Shown in pieces: positions 23,377-33,000 of a stretch of DNA of 38,922 bases. Positions within the stretch are counted from its first letter, which is position 1. Each line of letters opens with the position of its first letter. The notes under the pieces are model-generated. The model was not told where the DNA came from, ran no database searches, and was given only the letters and a program-made list of their open reading frames with translations. The position numbers and the translations under genes were made by a program. This DNA is from Deltaproteobacteria bacterium. Lineage in GTDB: Bacteria; Desulfobacterota; Binatia; UBA9968. The stretch spans positions 1-38,922 of the forward strand of contig JACPSE010000081.1 in assembly GCA_016193465.1 (NCBI GenBank), read 5' to 3'.

Positions 23377-24999
23377 TCAACTCCGCACGCGCTGCTCCGT
23401 GGCGTATCGGAATCCTTCAATCCTTTTCAGCACTGTTCCGTCCGGCGCCAAAATGACGATGGTCCGCTCTTCACGGATGTAGAGCCGACCGTTGGTTCTT
23501 GACCGGATAGCGTCAGGGACAAGGTCCGGGCGGCCCCAGACGCCTCTGGTTGTTCGGGACAGGCTGACGCCTGCCGCCGGAAAGATCTTTCCGTCGGGAT
23601 TGTAACGAAAGATCCCCCCTTCTCGGCCCTCAAAGCGTTGGGCTCCAATCCATCCTGAGCCTGTCCCTGGCTCAGGGAGAATCCAGGAAATTCCCTGGAA
23701 ACGCGGGGTCCGCCAGATCGCTTGTCCTTCCATTGAAAACTTGCTGAGCTGTGTCTGGGCGGCTTCTATAATGAACAGGGCGCCGGCATCTACCGCAATC
23801 TCTGTGGGACGATTGACATCACGATATTCCTTTTCGACGCGTCCTGTCCGGTCGAAGCGGGTCACGCGATGCTGATCCGCCTCGATCACCCAGATGCTTT
23901 TACCTTGGGTGATGACACTGCGCGGCTTGGAGGCAAACGGCCCCAGCCGCGGCGCCTGCAACCCTCCGAAGCTCATCCGCTCAACGAAGTGTGGCGTCCC
24001 CGGCGGCGGATTCGCCGGACCTGCTAAGACCCATAGACTTCCCTCCTCTGTATCGAATCCTACGATCCGGTCATAGCCTACTTGAGGGCCCCGCTGGAGG
24101 ATTGCCCCATCCTCGCCGATCTTTGCAAGCTGCACTGTCGCGTAGCCCCAACGCTCGGTAGCCAACAGCGCCCAGAAGGTTCCATCGGTGGGATGCGCCT
24201 CGCCATAGACGAGCCGGCCGGCAACCTCGACTGTGTTTAACTCTTTTCCCGTCCCATCAAAAAAGAATAGTCGGGTGCGAAGCGGCTGGTCGTCGGAACG
24301 TTGCATCCTTTCAAAGCGCCAAACTTCGGGCGCGAACACCACCAACCGGTCCCGGGTTGCGTGATAGGTGAAGCTCATCTCGTCTGTCCAGGCTTGACCG
24401 ATTAAACGGATGTTGTCGAAGTAGCGCTGCCCCAGGAACCCCTGCCGGAGGCTGGCTCGCACCATGCTTGGCCTTGAAAGCTGTTCCAATGCAGACGAGT
24501 CGATGGGAATAGAGGCAGGGAGATCCAATTCCACAGCCGTTGACGGCTTTCCGACCAGCGCAACCATGACCCGCTGGGCAGAGGAGAACGACCTGTCGGC
24601 GGTCTCTTTTCGGACCGTTCCTGGAATGCTAAAACGCTCTTTGCTGAAAGGCAGCTCCTTACCCCAGCCTTTTCGTTCGATCTGCGCGACTCTAGGCCGG
24701 CTGCCAGGTTTCACGCTGAAGAAAACCAAAACCTTGTCGCCAGCTTCAAGTTGCTTCGGAGGGACACCCGCCTTCGCGCCGTCAAGATCTAGGGCCGGTC
24801 GGCCGCTGATCGACGCGCCCCGGAATGGATCCTTCTGCGCATGCGCTTGGGTGAGTTCAAGCTCCACTGAAAGGCTGGCATCGAGGAGCCGATTGACCTC
24901 TTGAGAGGCCACGATTGCGGCAAGGATCACGAGCTGGAGGCCGATGACGAGATACATGAGGCCGCGCCGTGACCAGCGCCACTGCCAGGCTTGGATCAT
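23377..24999 (-). CDS. GDYXXLXXY-type membrane protein with a C-terminal beta-propeller
   Basis: 540 residues. One transmembrane helix lies near 12-32 (LMYLVIGLQLVILAAIVAS). An extracytoplasmic GDYXXLXXY-like domain follows to about residue 170, although the GDY motif is weak here. From about 215 the chain shows repeated strands typical of an NHL or Kelch-type propeller, for example GKSIWVIEADQHRVTRFDRTGR and DAGALFIIEAAQTQLSKFSMEG. GDYXXLXXY proteins are usually short and encoded beside DUF2157 genes, as here: its ATG overlaps the DUF2157 stop by four bases (ATGA). The propeller extension is unusual. It probably reads a ligand or contacts the lipoprotein encoded next in the operon; this is inference. 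Confidence 0.75.
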   Translation of the reverse strand: MIQAWQWRWSRRGLMYLVIGLQLVILAAIVASQEVNRLLDASLSVELELTQAHAQKDPFRGASISGRPALDLDGAKAGVPPKQLEAGDKVLVFFSVKPGSRPRVAQIERKGWGKELPFSKERFSIPGTVRKETADRSFSSAQRVMVALVGKPSTAVELDLPASIPIDSSALEQLSRPSMVRASLRQGFLGQRYFDNIRLIGQAWTDEMSFTYHATRDRLVVFAPEVWRFERMQRSDDQPLRTRLFFFDGTGKELNTVEVAGRLVYGEAHPTDGTFWALLATERWGYATVQLAKIGEDGAILQRGPQVGYDRIVGFDTEEGSLWVLAGPANPPPGTPHFVERMSFGGLQAPRLGPFASKPRSVITQGKSIWVIEADQHRVTRFDRTGRVEKEYRDVNRPTEIAVDAGALFIIEAAQTQLSKFSMEGQAIWRTPRFQGISWILPEPGTGSGWIGAQRFEGREGGIFRYNPDGKIFPAAGVSLSRTTRGVWGRPDLVPDAIRSRTNGRLYIREERTIVILAPDGTVLKRIEGFRYATEQRVRS

Positions 25000-26243
25000 A
25001 GAGCGCCTCCGGCAAACCGGCGGATGATGCGCCGCCGCGCCCGCTCTACCCAGATACCGCCCGCCATCAGCGTGGCCCCGCCGACGATGAAAAAGAGGGA
25101 CTTAGGCATGGCGTCCCAGAAGTATTCGTAGAAGCGCGTATATATATTGATAGCGAAGAAGACAATGCTCGTGTTTAAGAAAACAGCGCTCTCCCAGGCG
25201 ATTCCCAGGTAAATGCCGGCCGAGGTTAAAAGCGTCAGGAGCGCGATGAACCAGAATTCTCGCGGTCCGGGCGTCCACGCGATCACATTGGTCAGGAGCA
25301 TGAGGCAAAAGAGAAAAAGCACTGCCAGGGCCGGCGGGTCAGTCAAGCTCGTACGCCGCCAGCGCAGGTGAATGAATATCAGGGCGGCGACCGCGAGCAG
25401 GTAGGGTCCGTAGAGCATAAGCCAGACCGCCAGCGGCGCTTGCCACTCCACCGCCCGGAACTCCTTTTGCAAATCGAAGATCGAGAGGATGAGGCTGGAG
25501 AGATAGATGAGCTGCAAGCCGACCGCAGCATAAGGCGCCGCAAAGCCCCGCTGGCCGCGCCAGGCGTGGAGGCCGGATATCGCGATCATGAGGGCCCCCA
25601 AGCCGATGAAGTGAAACGGGCGGCCTAGATAAATCCAGTATCCGCCCCAGAGGTATCCCACCTCGGCTCCGAACCAGGAGGTAACCCCGATCAAGGCCAG
25701 GAAAAGAACCAAGCGGGATTTGACCAGATAAGCGACGGAAAGCCAGGCGATGCTGTCTATCAGCATGGCCCAGGCGTGCTCAGCCTTGAGGTCGTAGATC
25801 AGGGCCAGCAGGAGGATATCCACCCCGAACATGACACAGCCGATGAAGACCAGGGCTAGGCCGAGCTTGGGAAATTTCCAACGGCCTTCCTGGGTCAGCT
25901 CGAAGCCAACAAGATAGAAAAACAGCGTGAGCGCGAAGAGACTGCCGATCTTGGCAGCGCGCCCAAATTCGATCCAGTTGGAAGCGAAGAAGATAATGAG
26001 ACCGGCAGCTACGGCGACCGCCCCAAGGTTGATGAGGATGGTGACGCCGCGGCCAAGCTTGCGCTCCTGGCTGAGAGCGCGCTGGTCAACCTCTGGGGGT
26101 ATCGACGGAGCGGTCGCCGAGATTCGAGCAACGAGTAGCTTGTGCTGCCCTTCAGTGATTAGCCCCTCGTCCCGCCAATTATCCAGGTTCTCCCGAAGCA
26201 GCCGCGCACGAATTTCCGGCGAGATTTCGGAGGAATCTGTCAT
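24996..26243 (-). CDS. DUF2157-domain membrane protein
   Basis: 415 residues. The cytoplasmic N-terminal DUF2157-like region (ISPEIRARLLRENLDNWRDEGLITEGQHKLL) is followed from about residue 65 by roughly twelve hydrophobic helices. DUF2157 proteins have no settled function. It is the first gene of the operon and overlaps the propeller gene by four bases. I chose the ATG at 26241-26243; an in-frame GTG nine bases earlier is also possible and neither has a strong ribosome site. The next gene upstream on this strand (HEPN-like) is 241 bases away, and a dispersed repeat fills part of that gap. Confidence 0.82.
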   Translation of the reverse strand: MTDSSEISPEIRARLLRENLDNWRDEGLITEGQHKLLVARISATAPSIPPEVDQRALSQERKLGRGVTILINLGAVAVAAGLIIFFASNWIEFGRAAKIGSLFALTLFFYLVGFELTQEGRWKFPKLGLALVFIGCVMFGVDILLLALIYDLKAEHAWAMLIDSIAWLSVAYLVKSRLVLFLALIGVTSWFGAEVGYLWGGYWIYLGRPFHFIGLGALMIAISGLHAWRGQRGFAAPYAAVGLQLIYLSSLILSIFDLQKEFRAVEWQAPLAVWLMLYGPYLLAVAALIFIHLRWRRTSLTDPPALAVLFLFCLMLLTNVIAWTPGPREFWFIALLTLLTSAGIYLGIAWESAVFLNTSIVFFAINIYTRFYEYFWDAMPKSLFFIVGGATLMAGGIWVERARRRIIRRFAGGAL

Positions 26244-26279
26244 AAGCTTCACTTCTTAGCGACTTACGCGCGCCCCTTA

Positions 26280-26404
26280 TTGACTGATGGCAAGCTTCTC
26301 TGCGTTCTTGGCGGAGAGTATCCGATGGAGAATTATTATGTCAATGTGAAATTTTGGTATAGGGGGGGGTGGAAAATCCGCCGTCTTAGGGTAATGAGGT
26401 TTTA
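26280..26404 (+). repeat. Dispersed repeat R, full-length copy B
   Basis: A 125-base element that joins the left half (seen at 20272-20340) and the right half (seen at 20873-20957) without interruption. It contains GGCGGAGAGT, TATTATGTCAATGTGAAATTTTGG, an eight-G run and GGGTAATGAGGTTTTAA. It lies in the gap between the DUF2157 and HEPN-like genes. No protein-coding frame is convincing. Confidence 0.7.
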
Positions 26405-26484
26405 AATTAATGGCTCGATTGAGTAATGCCTAGAAAAACGTGCGGTTAAAAAGATCAATAAGGTCACCCGAACCCTTCAAAAGC

Positions 26485-27393
26485 TTAATGCCTCTCTCCC
26501 GTTTTTTCCTTCTGTTCGAAGAAGTAATGCATGATTGTTGCCTCTAAGTCCGGCACGGCTTCGGAAAAGTTCGTTACAGTTTTGTCAGCTTCACCTGCCA
26601 TCGCGTACAACGCTTTGGCAAAAAACTGATCCTCGATTCCCGTGTTGTTCGAGGGATACCATGCCATTGTAATACGGCCCGTTGTCGGATCGGAGATTAT
26701 GCTAAGAGAAAAGTCCTGTCCCTTTAAAAATTCGGTTTTATCCGTGCCTAGCAGGAGATAATTATGTTGCCACAAAGCTGGCACTTTAAGCTGGGAAAAA
26801 GATTGGTACGAATCCGGAATCTCGAACCCATTCAGAGTAATCCTGATCGTTTTTTCCATTTCCGCTATAGTGAAATCAAGCTCTGATAGAGTCAATCTTG
26901 GACTTATGAGAAATGTTGTTTTTCTCTGCATCTTGTCAAAATACCGGAGTTCGTAGCATTCACGTAAGTATCCTATAAAATCCTTGTTTATGCCGCTGAA
27001 AACCCCTTTAACTGCGTTTTTCACCGAATTTATTAAACCCTTGTCTAAGTGAGAGTTCTTCGGCTTCTTTTTGTCTTTTAACGTAACAATAGCCTTGAAG
27101 TATTTTTCTACGCTCGTAGCTGCAAGCGCACAGGCCGGTAGCAGCAGATGGCCTACCTCTAGGCTTTTTGCGAACTCAGTATGCTGTGTGATAGCAATCT
27201 TTTTGGCGAGTTCGTCGATGTCTCGTGCTTTATTTGGAATGGGCTCTTTGATTGTTTCTAATGCTCTCGTGAGCAACTCGCGAGCAGCGATGTAATCCAT
27301 GAATCCCCACTGTCGAAACATGCTTGCAGCGTGAATAATGTCCTGGTCTTTAACTAACGTCTTTGATCTTCGCCTCTTTATCGATTCAGCCAT
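26485..27393 (-). CDS. HEPN-like protein with an unknown C-terminal domain
   Basis: 302 residues. Residues about 25-170 look like a HEPN four-helix domain: YIAARELLTRALE, then LLLPACALAATSVEKYFKAIV, then DFIGYLRECYELRYFD. I see no R-x(4-6)-H catalytic motif, so it may be an inactive or scaffold HEPN. The C-terminal 130 residues have beta-rich segments (LKGQDFSLSIISDPTTGRITMAWYPS) with no family I recognise. The DNA is visibly richer in A+T than its neighbours (24 G+C in the 60 bases from 26941, against 37 of 60 from 30301 in smc), which suggests transfer. An AGGAG site precedes the ATG and lies inside the leftover rarA 3' fragment. It may form a toxin/defence module with the small gene upstream. 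Confidence 0.65.
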   Translation of the reverse strand: MAESIKRRRSKTLVKDQDIIHAASMFRQWGFMDYIAARELLTRALETIKEPIPNKARDIDELAKKIAITQHTEFAKSLEVGHLLLPACALAATSVEKYFKAIVTLKDKKKPKNSHLDKGLINSVKNAVKGVFSGINKDFIGYLRECYELRYFDKMQRKTTFLISPRLTLSELDFTIAEMEKTIRITLNGFEIPDSYQSFSQLKVPALWQHNYLLLGTDKTEFLKGQDFSLSIISDPTTGRITMAWYPSNNTGIEDQFFAKALYAMAGEADKTVTNFSEAVPDLEATIMHYFFEQKEKTGERH

Positions 27394-27423
27394 GAAATTT
27401 CTCCTAAACTGTTCTGCTCTTTT

Positions 27424-27545
27424 TTCTCCTCCCGACCCTTAATTATCTCGTTGAATGTTTTCCCTTGAGCTCTTCCGGGAGGTGTTCCTGCTCGACGACG
27501 TGGCCGGGAAAGTTGTGGGTCTGGTGGTAGCCTTTACGGGGCGAT
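27424..27545 (-). pseudogene. Duplicated 3' fragment of rarA
   Basis: About 37 codons read KGYHQTHNFPGHVVEQEH, then LPEELKGK and EIIKGREEKKE. They are homologous to the last part of RarA (KDYKYAHNFPGHVVEQEH, FPEGLKG, RIKGWEEKKKG). There is no start codon, and the frame enters directly from the end of the small gene at 27534-27746. The copy is diverged, so the duplication is not recent or the fragment comes from another lineage. Together with the intact rarA 3' end it flanks the small gene like imperfect direct repeats. Confidence 0.7.
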
Positions 27546-27746
27546 TCTTGCCCACTTTACCATGCGGTAAATCTCATCAAGAGACTTCCCGCGCCAAAAG
27601 CGTTTGATTTCCTTGACCGAATCGCCCTCTCCACGCTCAAACGCGACCAAGAAACGGGTCGCCTTGACTATTCCCATCTTCTTCACCAGCGTTTTCCAAC
27701 CCTCCCGGATTATTGCAGCATCAACTTTTGTAGCAGCTTTGCTCAT
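27534..27746 (-). CDS. Small helical protein, possible antitoxin-like
   Basis: 70 residues from the ATG at 27744-27746 (a GTG at 27797 inside the end of rarA is possible). It is basic and helical: IIREGWKTLVKKMGIVKATRFLVAF, then a Gly-Glu-Gly-Asp turn, then SVKEIKRFWRGKSLDEIYRMVKWAR. I recall small proteins with this G-W-x-x-L-x-x-x-x-G...RF...GxGD pattern beside toxin-like genes, but I cannot name a family with certainty. It lies between intact rarA (17 bases upstream) and the broken rarA 3' fragment that begins at its stop codon. The HEPN-like gene follows. An antitoxin role is a hypothesis. Confidence 0.6.
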   Translation of the reverse strand: MSKAATKVDAAIIREGWKTLVKKMGIVKATRFLVAFERGEGDSVKEIKRFWRGKSLDEIYRMVKWARIAP

Positions 27747-27763
27747 AAGTGACCACTTGGGTT

Positions 27764-29095
27764 TCAAGTCCGTTTGCCTTTCTTCTTCTCTTCCCACCCC
27801 TTGATTCTCTCCTTGATCATTTTCTCATAGCCGGATTCGGAAGGGGAGTAGTACTTGCTCCCTTTAAGCCCTTCGGGGAAGTGCTCCTGCTCGACGACGT
27901 GACCGGGGAAGTTGTGGGCGTATTTGTAGTCTTTGCCGTAGCCAAGCTCCTCCATGAGCGCCGTCGGCGCGTTGCGCAGGTGCAACGGCACGGGCAAGGC
28001 ACCTTTTTCTTTAACATCCGCTGCTGCCGCTAGCATCGCCTTATACGAGGCGTTGGATTTTGGCGCTGTTGCCAGGTAGGTCGTAGCCTGAGCCAGCGGT
28101 ATTCTTCCTTCGGGAAGGCCGACGAAGTGGACAGCGTCCTTGGTCGCCACCGCGACCTGGAGCGCCTGGGGATCTGCGTTGCCGATATCCTCGGCGGCAA
28201 AGATAATCATTCGCCGCGCGATGAAGAGCGGATCTTCTCCAGCGTCCAACATGCGCATCAGCCAGTACAGGGCCGCATCCGGATCGCTTCCCCTCAGACT
28301 TTTGATGAAGGCGGAGATGACGTTGTAGTGTTCCTCGCCGGATTTGTCGTAGAGGAGAGCTTTTTTTTGCAGCGCCTCTTGAAGATGCGAGAGCTCAATC
28401 GCTTTTTTGTCGTCTTGGCGGCGGGCCAGAGATGCGGCGTTCTCCAGGGCATTAAGGGCAATGCGGGCATCTCCTTGAGATTGCTGTATCAGGAAATCGC
28501 GCCCTTCAGAGGTCAGCTCCAACTTCAACGAACCCAAACCTCTTTTAGAATCATGGAGCGCGCGATCAATGATCTCGCTGATCTCGTCGGTTGAAAGGGG
28601 CTGGAGAACCAGTACCTGGCAGCGAGAGAGCAGAGGAGGGATCAGTTCGAAAGAGGGATTCTCGGTAGTGGCGCCGATGAGAATCAGAGTACCGTGCTCT
28701 ACGTGCGGGAGAAACGTGTCTTGCTGCGCCTTGTTGAAGTGATGGATTTCATCAACGAACAGGACAGTGGGTTTTCCCAGGCGGTGGAGTCGCTCCGCCT
28801 CTTCGATGATTTTCTTTAGCTCCTTGACGCCTGATGAAACCGCGGAGAAATGGATGCGGTGAGCGCCGCCAGAGCTGGCCAGGATCTGTGCCAGAGTGGT
28901 TTTTCCGCTTCCAGGAGGCCCCCACAAAACGAGGGAGTGGAGTTTGCCTGCGGCGACCGTCTCGCGCAGTAACTTGCCGGGGCCGAGCAGATGGTGCTGG
29001 CCGATGAATTCCTCCAGGCTTGACGGGCGCATCCTTTCAGCCAGTGGAGTCGCGGCGCGCCGCTCTTTTGCGGGGGCAGAGTCGAATAGGTCCAT
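27764..29095 (-). CDS. rarA: Replication-associated recombination protein A (RarA/MgsA)
   Basis: 443 residues of the clamp-loader-like AAA+ family that acts at stalled replication forks. Walker A GPPGSGKTTL is near residue 54, Walker B VLFVDEIHHFN near 108, sensor 1 LIGATTENPSF near 135, and the C-terminal MgsA domain with HNFPGHVVEQEHFPEGLKG near 395. The start chosen is the ATG at 29093-29095, giving the family N-terminus MDLFDSAPAKERR; an upstream ATG-like frame extends 47 residues but does not match the family. No strong Shine-Dalgarno is seen. The 3' end is duplicated nearby (27424-27545). The 210-base gap to the divergent HNH gene shows no clear promoter. Confidence 0.95.
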   Translation of the reverse strand: MDLFDSAPAKERRAATPLAERMRPSSLEEFIGQHHLLGPGKLLRETVAAGKLHSLVLWGPPGSGKTTLAQILASSGGAHRIHFSAVSSGVKELKKIIEEAERLHRLGKPTVLFVDEIHHFNKAQQDTFLPHVEHGTLILIGATTENPSFELIPPLLSRCQVLVLQPLSTDEISEIIDRALHDSKRGLGSLKLELTSEGRDFLIQQSQGDARIALNALENAASLARRQDDKKAIELSHLQEALQKKALLYDKSGEEHYNVISAFIKSLRGSDPDAALYWLMRMLDAGEDPLFIARRMIIFAAEDIGNADPQALQVAVATKDAVHFVGLPEGRIPLAQATTYLATAPKSNASYKAMLAAAADVKEKGALPVPLHLRNAPTALMEELGYGKDYKYAHNFPGHVVEQEHFPEGLKGSKYYSPSESGYEKMIKERIKGWEEKKKGKRT

Positions 29096-29305
29096 AGAAA
29101 AAGATGCTACCACAAACCGGCAAAAAGGGTATAGGAGAGCAGCCCGTCGGTTGTGTGTACGTGTCCATGATACAAGAGATGGCTGTTCTACCCAATGTTC
29201 AGGGACCTTGTAGTTGATTGGGTTGACTTTCTCCAATCACGTCGATATGTTAGGCTACAATCTTGGCCGTAAATAGAAGAGTGTTATAGTTCTCCAGGGG
29301 ATATT

Positions 29306-29938
29306 ATGGACTACAGCGTGGCGGTACCGACCTACTCGATCCTGAATACCAAGGTTCTTATCCTCAATCGCTCTTACCTCCCCATCCACGTTACCTCAGT
29401 CCGTCGGGCCTTTGCCCTCCTCTATCAGGGAATCGCCCGAGCCGTGAATGAACAGTATCAAACGTTTGATTTTGACAGTTGGAGCGATTTGTCGGTTTCA
29501 GTGCGTGATGAATCGATAGGATTGGTCAATCGGGTGATACGCGTCCCCAGAGTCATCCTGCTGGTAGGCTATGACCGAGTGCCGAAACGACAGGTCCGAT
29601 TTAGCCGTTACAACATTTACGCCAGGGACAAATGTACCTGCCAGTACTGCGGGAGAAAGCTCCCGCGCCACGAGCTGAATCTGGACCACGTCATACCGCG
29701 CTCCACGGACGGCACGTCCACCTGGGAGAACGTGGTTTGCTCCTGCCAGGAATGCAATCGCAAGAAAGGGGGCAGAACTCCGCAGGAGGCAGGAATGAGC
29801 CTGCTCAGGAAACCCTACAAACCGAGATGGACCCCCTTCATGCAGGAGACTTTTAGCCTTTCCCGCTACCGGGAATGGCTCCCCTTCCTCAATACCGTCG
29901 ATGTTTCCTATTGGAATACAGAGCTTTTGGAAAAGTAG
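29306..29938 (+). CDS. HNH endonuclease family protein
   Basis: 210 residues. The N-terminal region (NTKVLILNRSYLPIHVTSVRRAFALLYQG) is typical of a widespread group of chromosomal HNH proteins. The zinc/HNH core is at about 108-160: CTCQYCGRKL, then the catalytic LNLDHVIPRSTDGTSTWENVV, then CQECNRKKGG, with two CxxC pairs and the HNH motif. Such proteins are thought to be DNA endonucleases, with no known target. The ATG is preceded by AGGGGAT. It stands between the divergent rarA and smc and has its own transcript or joins smc (153-base gap). Confidence 0.88.
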   Translation: MDYSVAVPTYSILNTKVLILNRSYLPIHVTSVRRAFALLYQGIARAVNEQYQTFDFDSWSDLSVSVRDESIGLVNRVIRVPRVILLVGYDRVPKRQVRFSRYNIYARDKCTCQYCGRKLPRHELNLDHVIPRSTDGTSTWENVVCSCQECNRKKGGRTPQEAGMSLLRKPYKPRWTPFMQETFSLSRYREWLPFLNTVDVSYWNTELLEK

Positions 29939-30008
29939 TTTTATTCGTGTCTTAGCCCAATATATTGTGGTAGAGTCCTCAAGGTATCCCTTATATTGTA
30001 ATTTTTTC

Positions 30009-30037
30009 TTGACTCCCTCCCGCGCTTGTGAAATAGT
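30009..30037 (+). promoter_or_regulatory. Possible promoter for smc
   Basis: TTGACT (30009-30014) and AATAGT (30032-30037) are 17 bases apart, with TAGTAT two bases further on, about 55 bases before the smc ATG. The -10 box is weak. Confidence 0.35.
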
Positions 30038-30091
30038 ATCAGGTAAATCGCGCTTTTACCGGTTAACGATCTGTCCTCAGTGAACTAGGCC

Positions 30092-33000
30092 ATGCGCCTG
30101 AAATGCCTTGAAATGGTGGGGTTTAAGTCCTTTGCCCAAAGGACACTCCTTGACTTCACCCCGGGGATCACTGCCATCGTCGGCCCCAACGGTTGTGGAA
30201 AATCCAATGTGGTTGACGGCCTGCGATGGGTCATGGGGGAGCAAAGCGCCCGTCATCTGCGCGGCCACCTCATGGAGGACGTGATCTTCAACGGCAGCGA
30301 AAGCGTTCCGCCGACCGGAATGGCAGAGGCCTCCTTGGTGTTTGACAACGAGGACGGACGCGGGCCCGCGGAGTACAGCGGTTTTAGCGAGATTATGATC
30401 ACCCGCAGGCTCTTCCGCTCCGGAGAATCAGAATATTCGATCAATAAGGTCCCCTGCCGTCTCAAAGACATTATCGAACTCTTTCTCGGCACAGGTGTCG
30501 GCAACAAGGCTTACTCGATCGTGGAGCAGGGTCGGGTTGACGAGTTGGTCAATGCCAAACCCGAGGAACGCAGGTCCATCATTGAAGAGGCCGCAGGCAC
30601 GAGCAAATACAAAAGCCGCAAGCTGGTCGCCGAGCGCAAGCTGGAGCGCACGCGTCAAAATCTTCTTCGGGTAAGTGATATTGTGCGGGAGATCGAGCGG
30701 CAGATCCGGAGCATGGAACTGCAGGCGAAGAAGGCGGAGCGGTACCGGGCCCTCAAAAAGGATCTCAAAGAAAAAGAGCTCGCCTGGGCCACCATGCAGC
30801 GCAAGGGCATGGAAGGGGAGATCGCCGCGCACGAGGCAAGACTAAAGGCCGCAGAGGATCATCTGGCCGAGCTCACGGCCTCGCTTCATTCCAAGGAAGC
30901 GGAGAGCGAAAGGATCAAGTTGTCACTCTTGGAAGCCGAAAAGGAAATCAGCCTGCAGCAAGAGGCGGTCTACCAGCACAAGGTCGAGGTCCAAGGCGGG
31001 GAGCAGCGAATCGAGTTCTACAAGAAGGAACTGGCCGGTATCCAGGATGCCAGGCAGAAGACGGAGTCCGAGCTACTCCAGTTGCGGGACAAACTCCGTT
31101 CCCTGACCCTGGAAATAGAACAGCTCCAAAAGGCCCAGGAGGAGTTCGTCCAGCTCTCTCTCTTCGAGGAGGCCTATCTCCGAGACAAGGAGAAGGAGTT
31201 GGAAAAAATCAAGCTGCAAATCCGCGATCTCCAGGGCGAGGTGGAGCGAGAAAAGGAAGCCCTCATCGGCGCGGCGAATCAGGCAGCTCACCTGAGGAAT
31301 GAATCTCTCCTGAAAGAGAGACAGCGTGGCGAGACAGAGCGGGAACTCGCCAGGAACCGCAGCGAGGGATCGGAAACGGCGCGCTCGCTGGAGACTTGCC
31401 AGAAAAAACGGCAGGAAAAGAAATCAGCCTTAGAGCGCTCGCTGGAACATGCGGGCGAGATACGAAAGGAAACCGGCGAGGCGGCCGGCGCCATTGAGGA
31501 GTGGAGCAGGATTCTGGAAAAAGAGGAAATCAAGATCGCGGCCTTAAAAGAACGGCTGCATGAGAGTCGCTCTCGTCTTGCCTCGCTGGAGGCCTTGCAG
31601 AAAAATTACGAGGGATACCAGAAGGGCGTGCGGGCCATTATGCTGAGGTGCCAGAGGGAGGCCGCTTTTGGGGGAGTGCATGGTCTCGTCGCCGAGGTTA
31701 TCGAGGCGCCGGAGAGCTATGAGAAGGCGCTGACGGCGGTGTTGGGCGACCGCCTCCAGTACGTCATCGTACGCGGCCACGAAGAGGGCGTCGAGGCCAT
31801 TGAGTATTTGAAGCGCGAATCTTCTGGTCGTGGAAGCTTCATCCCTCGTCAGTTGTCCAGGAAGGAGCGCCGCCCTCTTCCGTTAACCGAACCAGAGGTC
31901 ATTGCCCCGTTGCTCGATATCGTCTCTGTGAGAGACGGCTTCAAGGAAATCGCCGAATACCTGCTGGGGGATGTGGTGATGGTCCGGGATATGAAGTCGG
32001 GGCTGGAGCTGTGGAACCGCAATGGCTTTGTCTGCACACTGGTCACTCCCGAGGGAGAGGTGATTGATGCCATGGGCGTGGTGACAGGGGGAAGTCTGGA
32101 GGGCCTCGAAGACAGTCTGCTTGCCCAAAGGCGGCACATGAAGGAACTGGAAGCCCTATTGTCAAGACTCGAGTCGGAGTTCGCCGAAGGAGAAAAAAAG
32201 GCGGCCGATCTCCGGGAGCAGATGGAGCGGACCGAGGAGAAAAGGGCTCTCCTGATAGAGGAAGGCCACAGCCTCGCTATGGAAAAAATCCGCCTGGAGC
32301 ATGACCTGGCTCAGTCAGACCAGGAAGTGGAACGTCTAGAGAGAGCCCTCCGAATGCTGCAACAAGAGCAGGAGGACTTATCCGCTAGCCTGCGGTTGCT
32401 GGCGGAAGAGATAGGAAAATGCCAGGCGGAAATCGCGGCGCTGCTCCAGGAAAAGGGCGAGCGAGAGACAAACCTGGCGCGGCACCAGGAGCGGGCGGTC
32501 CAGCTAGGGGAGGATGCTGAGCGGCTGGAAAAAGAGGCGACGGAGTCGCGGATCCGCGGCGCGGCATTGGGCGAAAGAAAAGAAAATGCCCACCTCAATC
32601 TGGAGAACAGAATGCGACTCCAGGGCGAGGTGTCCGGGCAAGTCGGCGCCCGCGAAGCCGAGACGGCTCAGATGCGTCAAAAGATCGAGCAACTGGATGA
32701 AGCCTCCCGCTCTGCCGAAAGATCGGTGGCAGAAGGCAAAAAGGCATTGGAGGCGTTGGGAGAAAGGCTGGAGCGGGAGCGCCAGAGATATCGGGAGATA
32801 TCGCGGCAGCTAGCAGAGCTTGAAGAGGCGGTGAAAGAGATTCGCCCCTCGGTGGAGGCATCCCAGGAGGAGAAAAACCAGCTCCATCTGGTTCTGTCGG
32901 AAGAAAGGCTTAGCCTGCAGCACCTGTTTGAAAATATTCGCGAGAAATACGGTCTCGATCTCAAGGGCCTGCCCGCTGATGGAGCTGCTCCCGAACCTTC

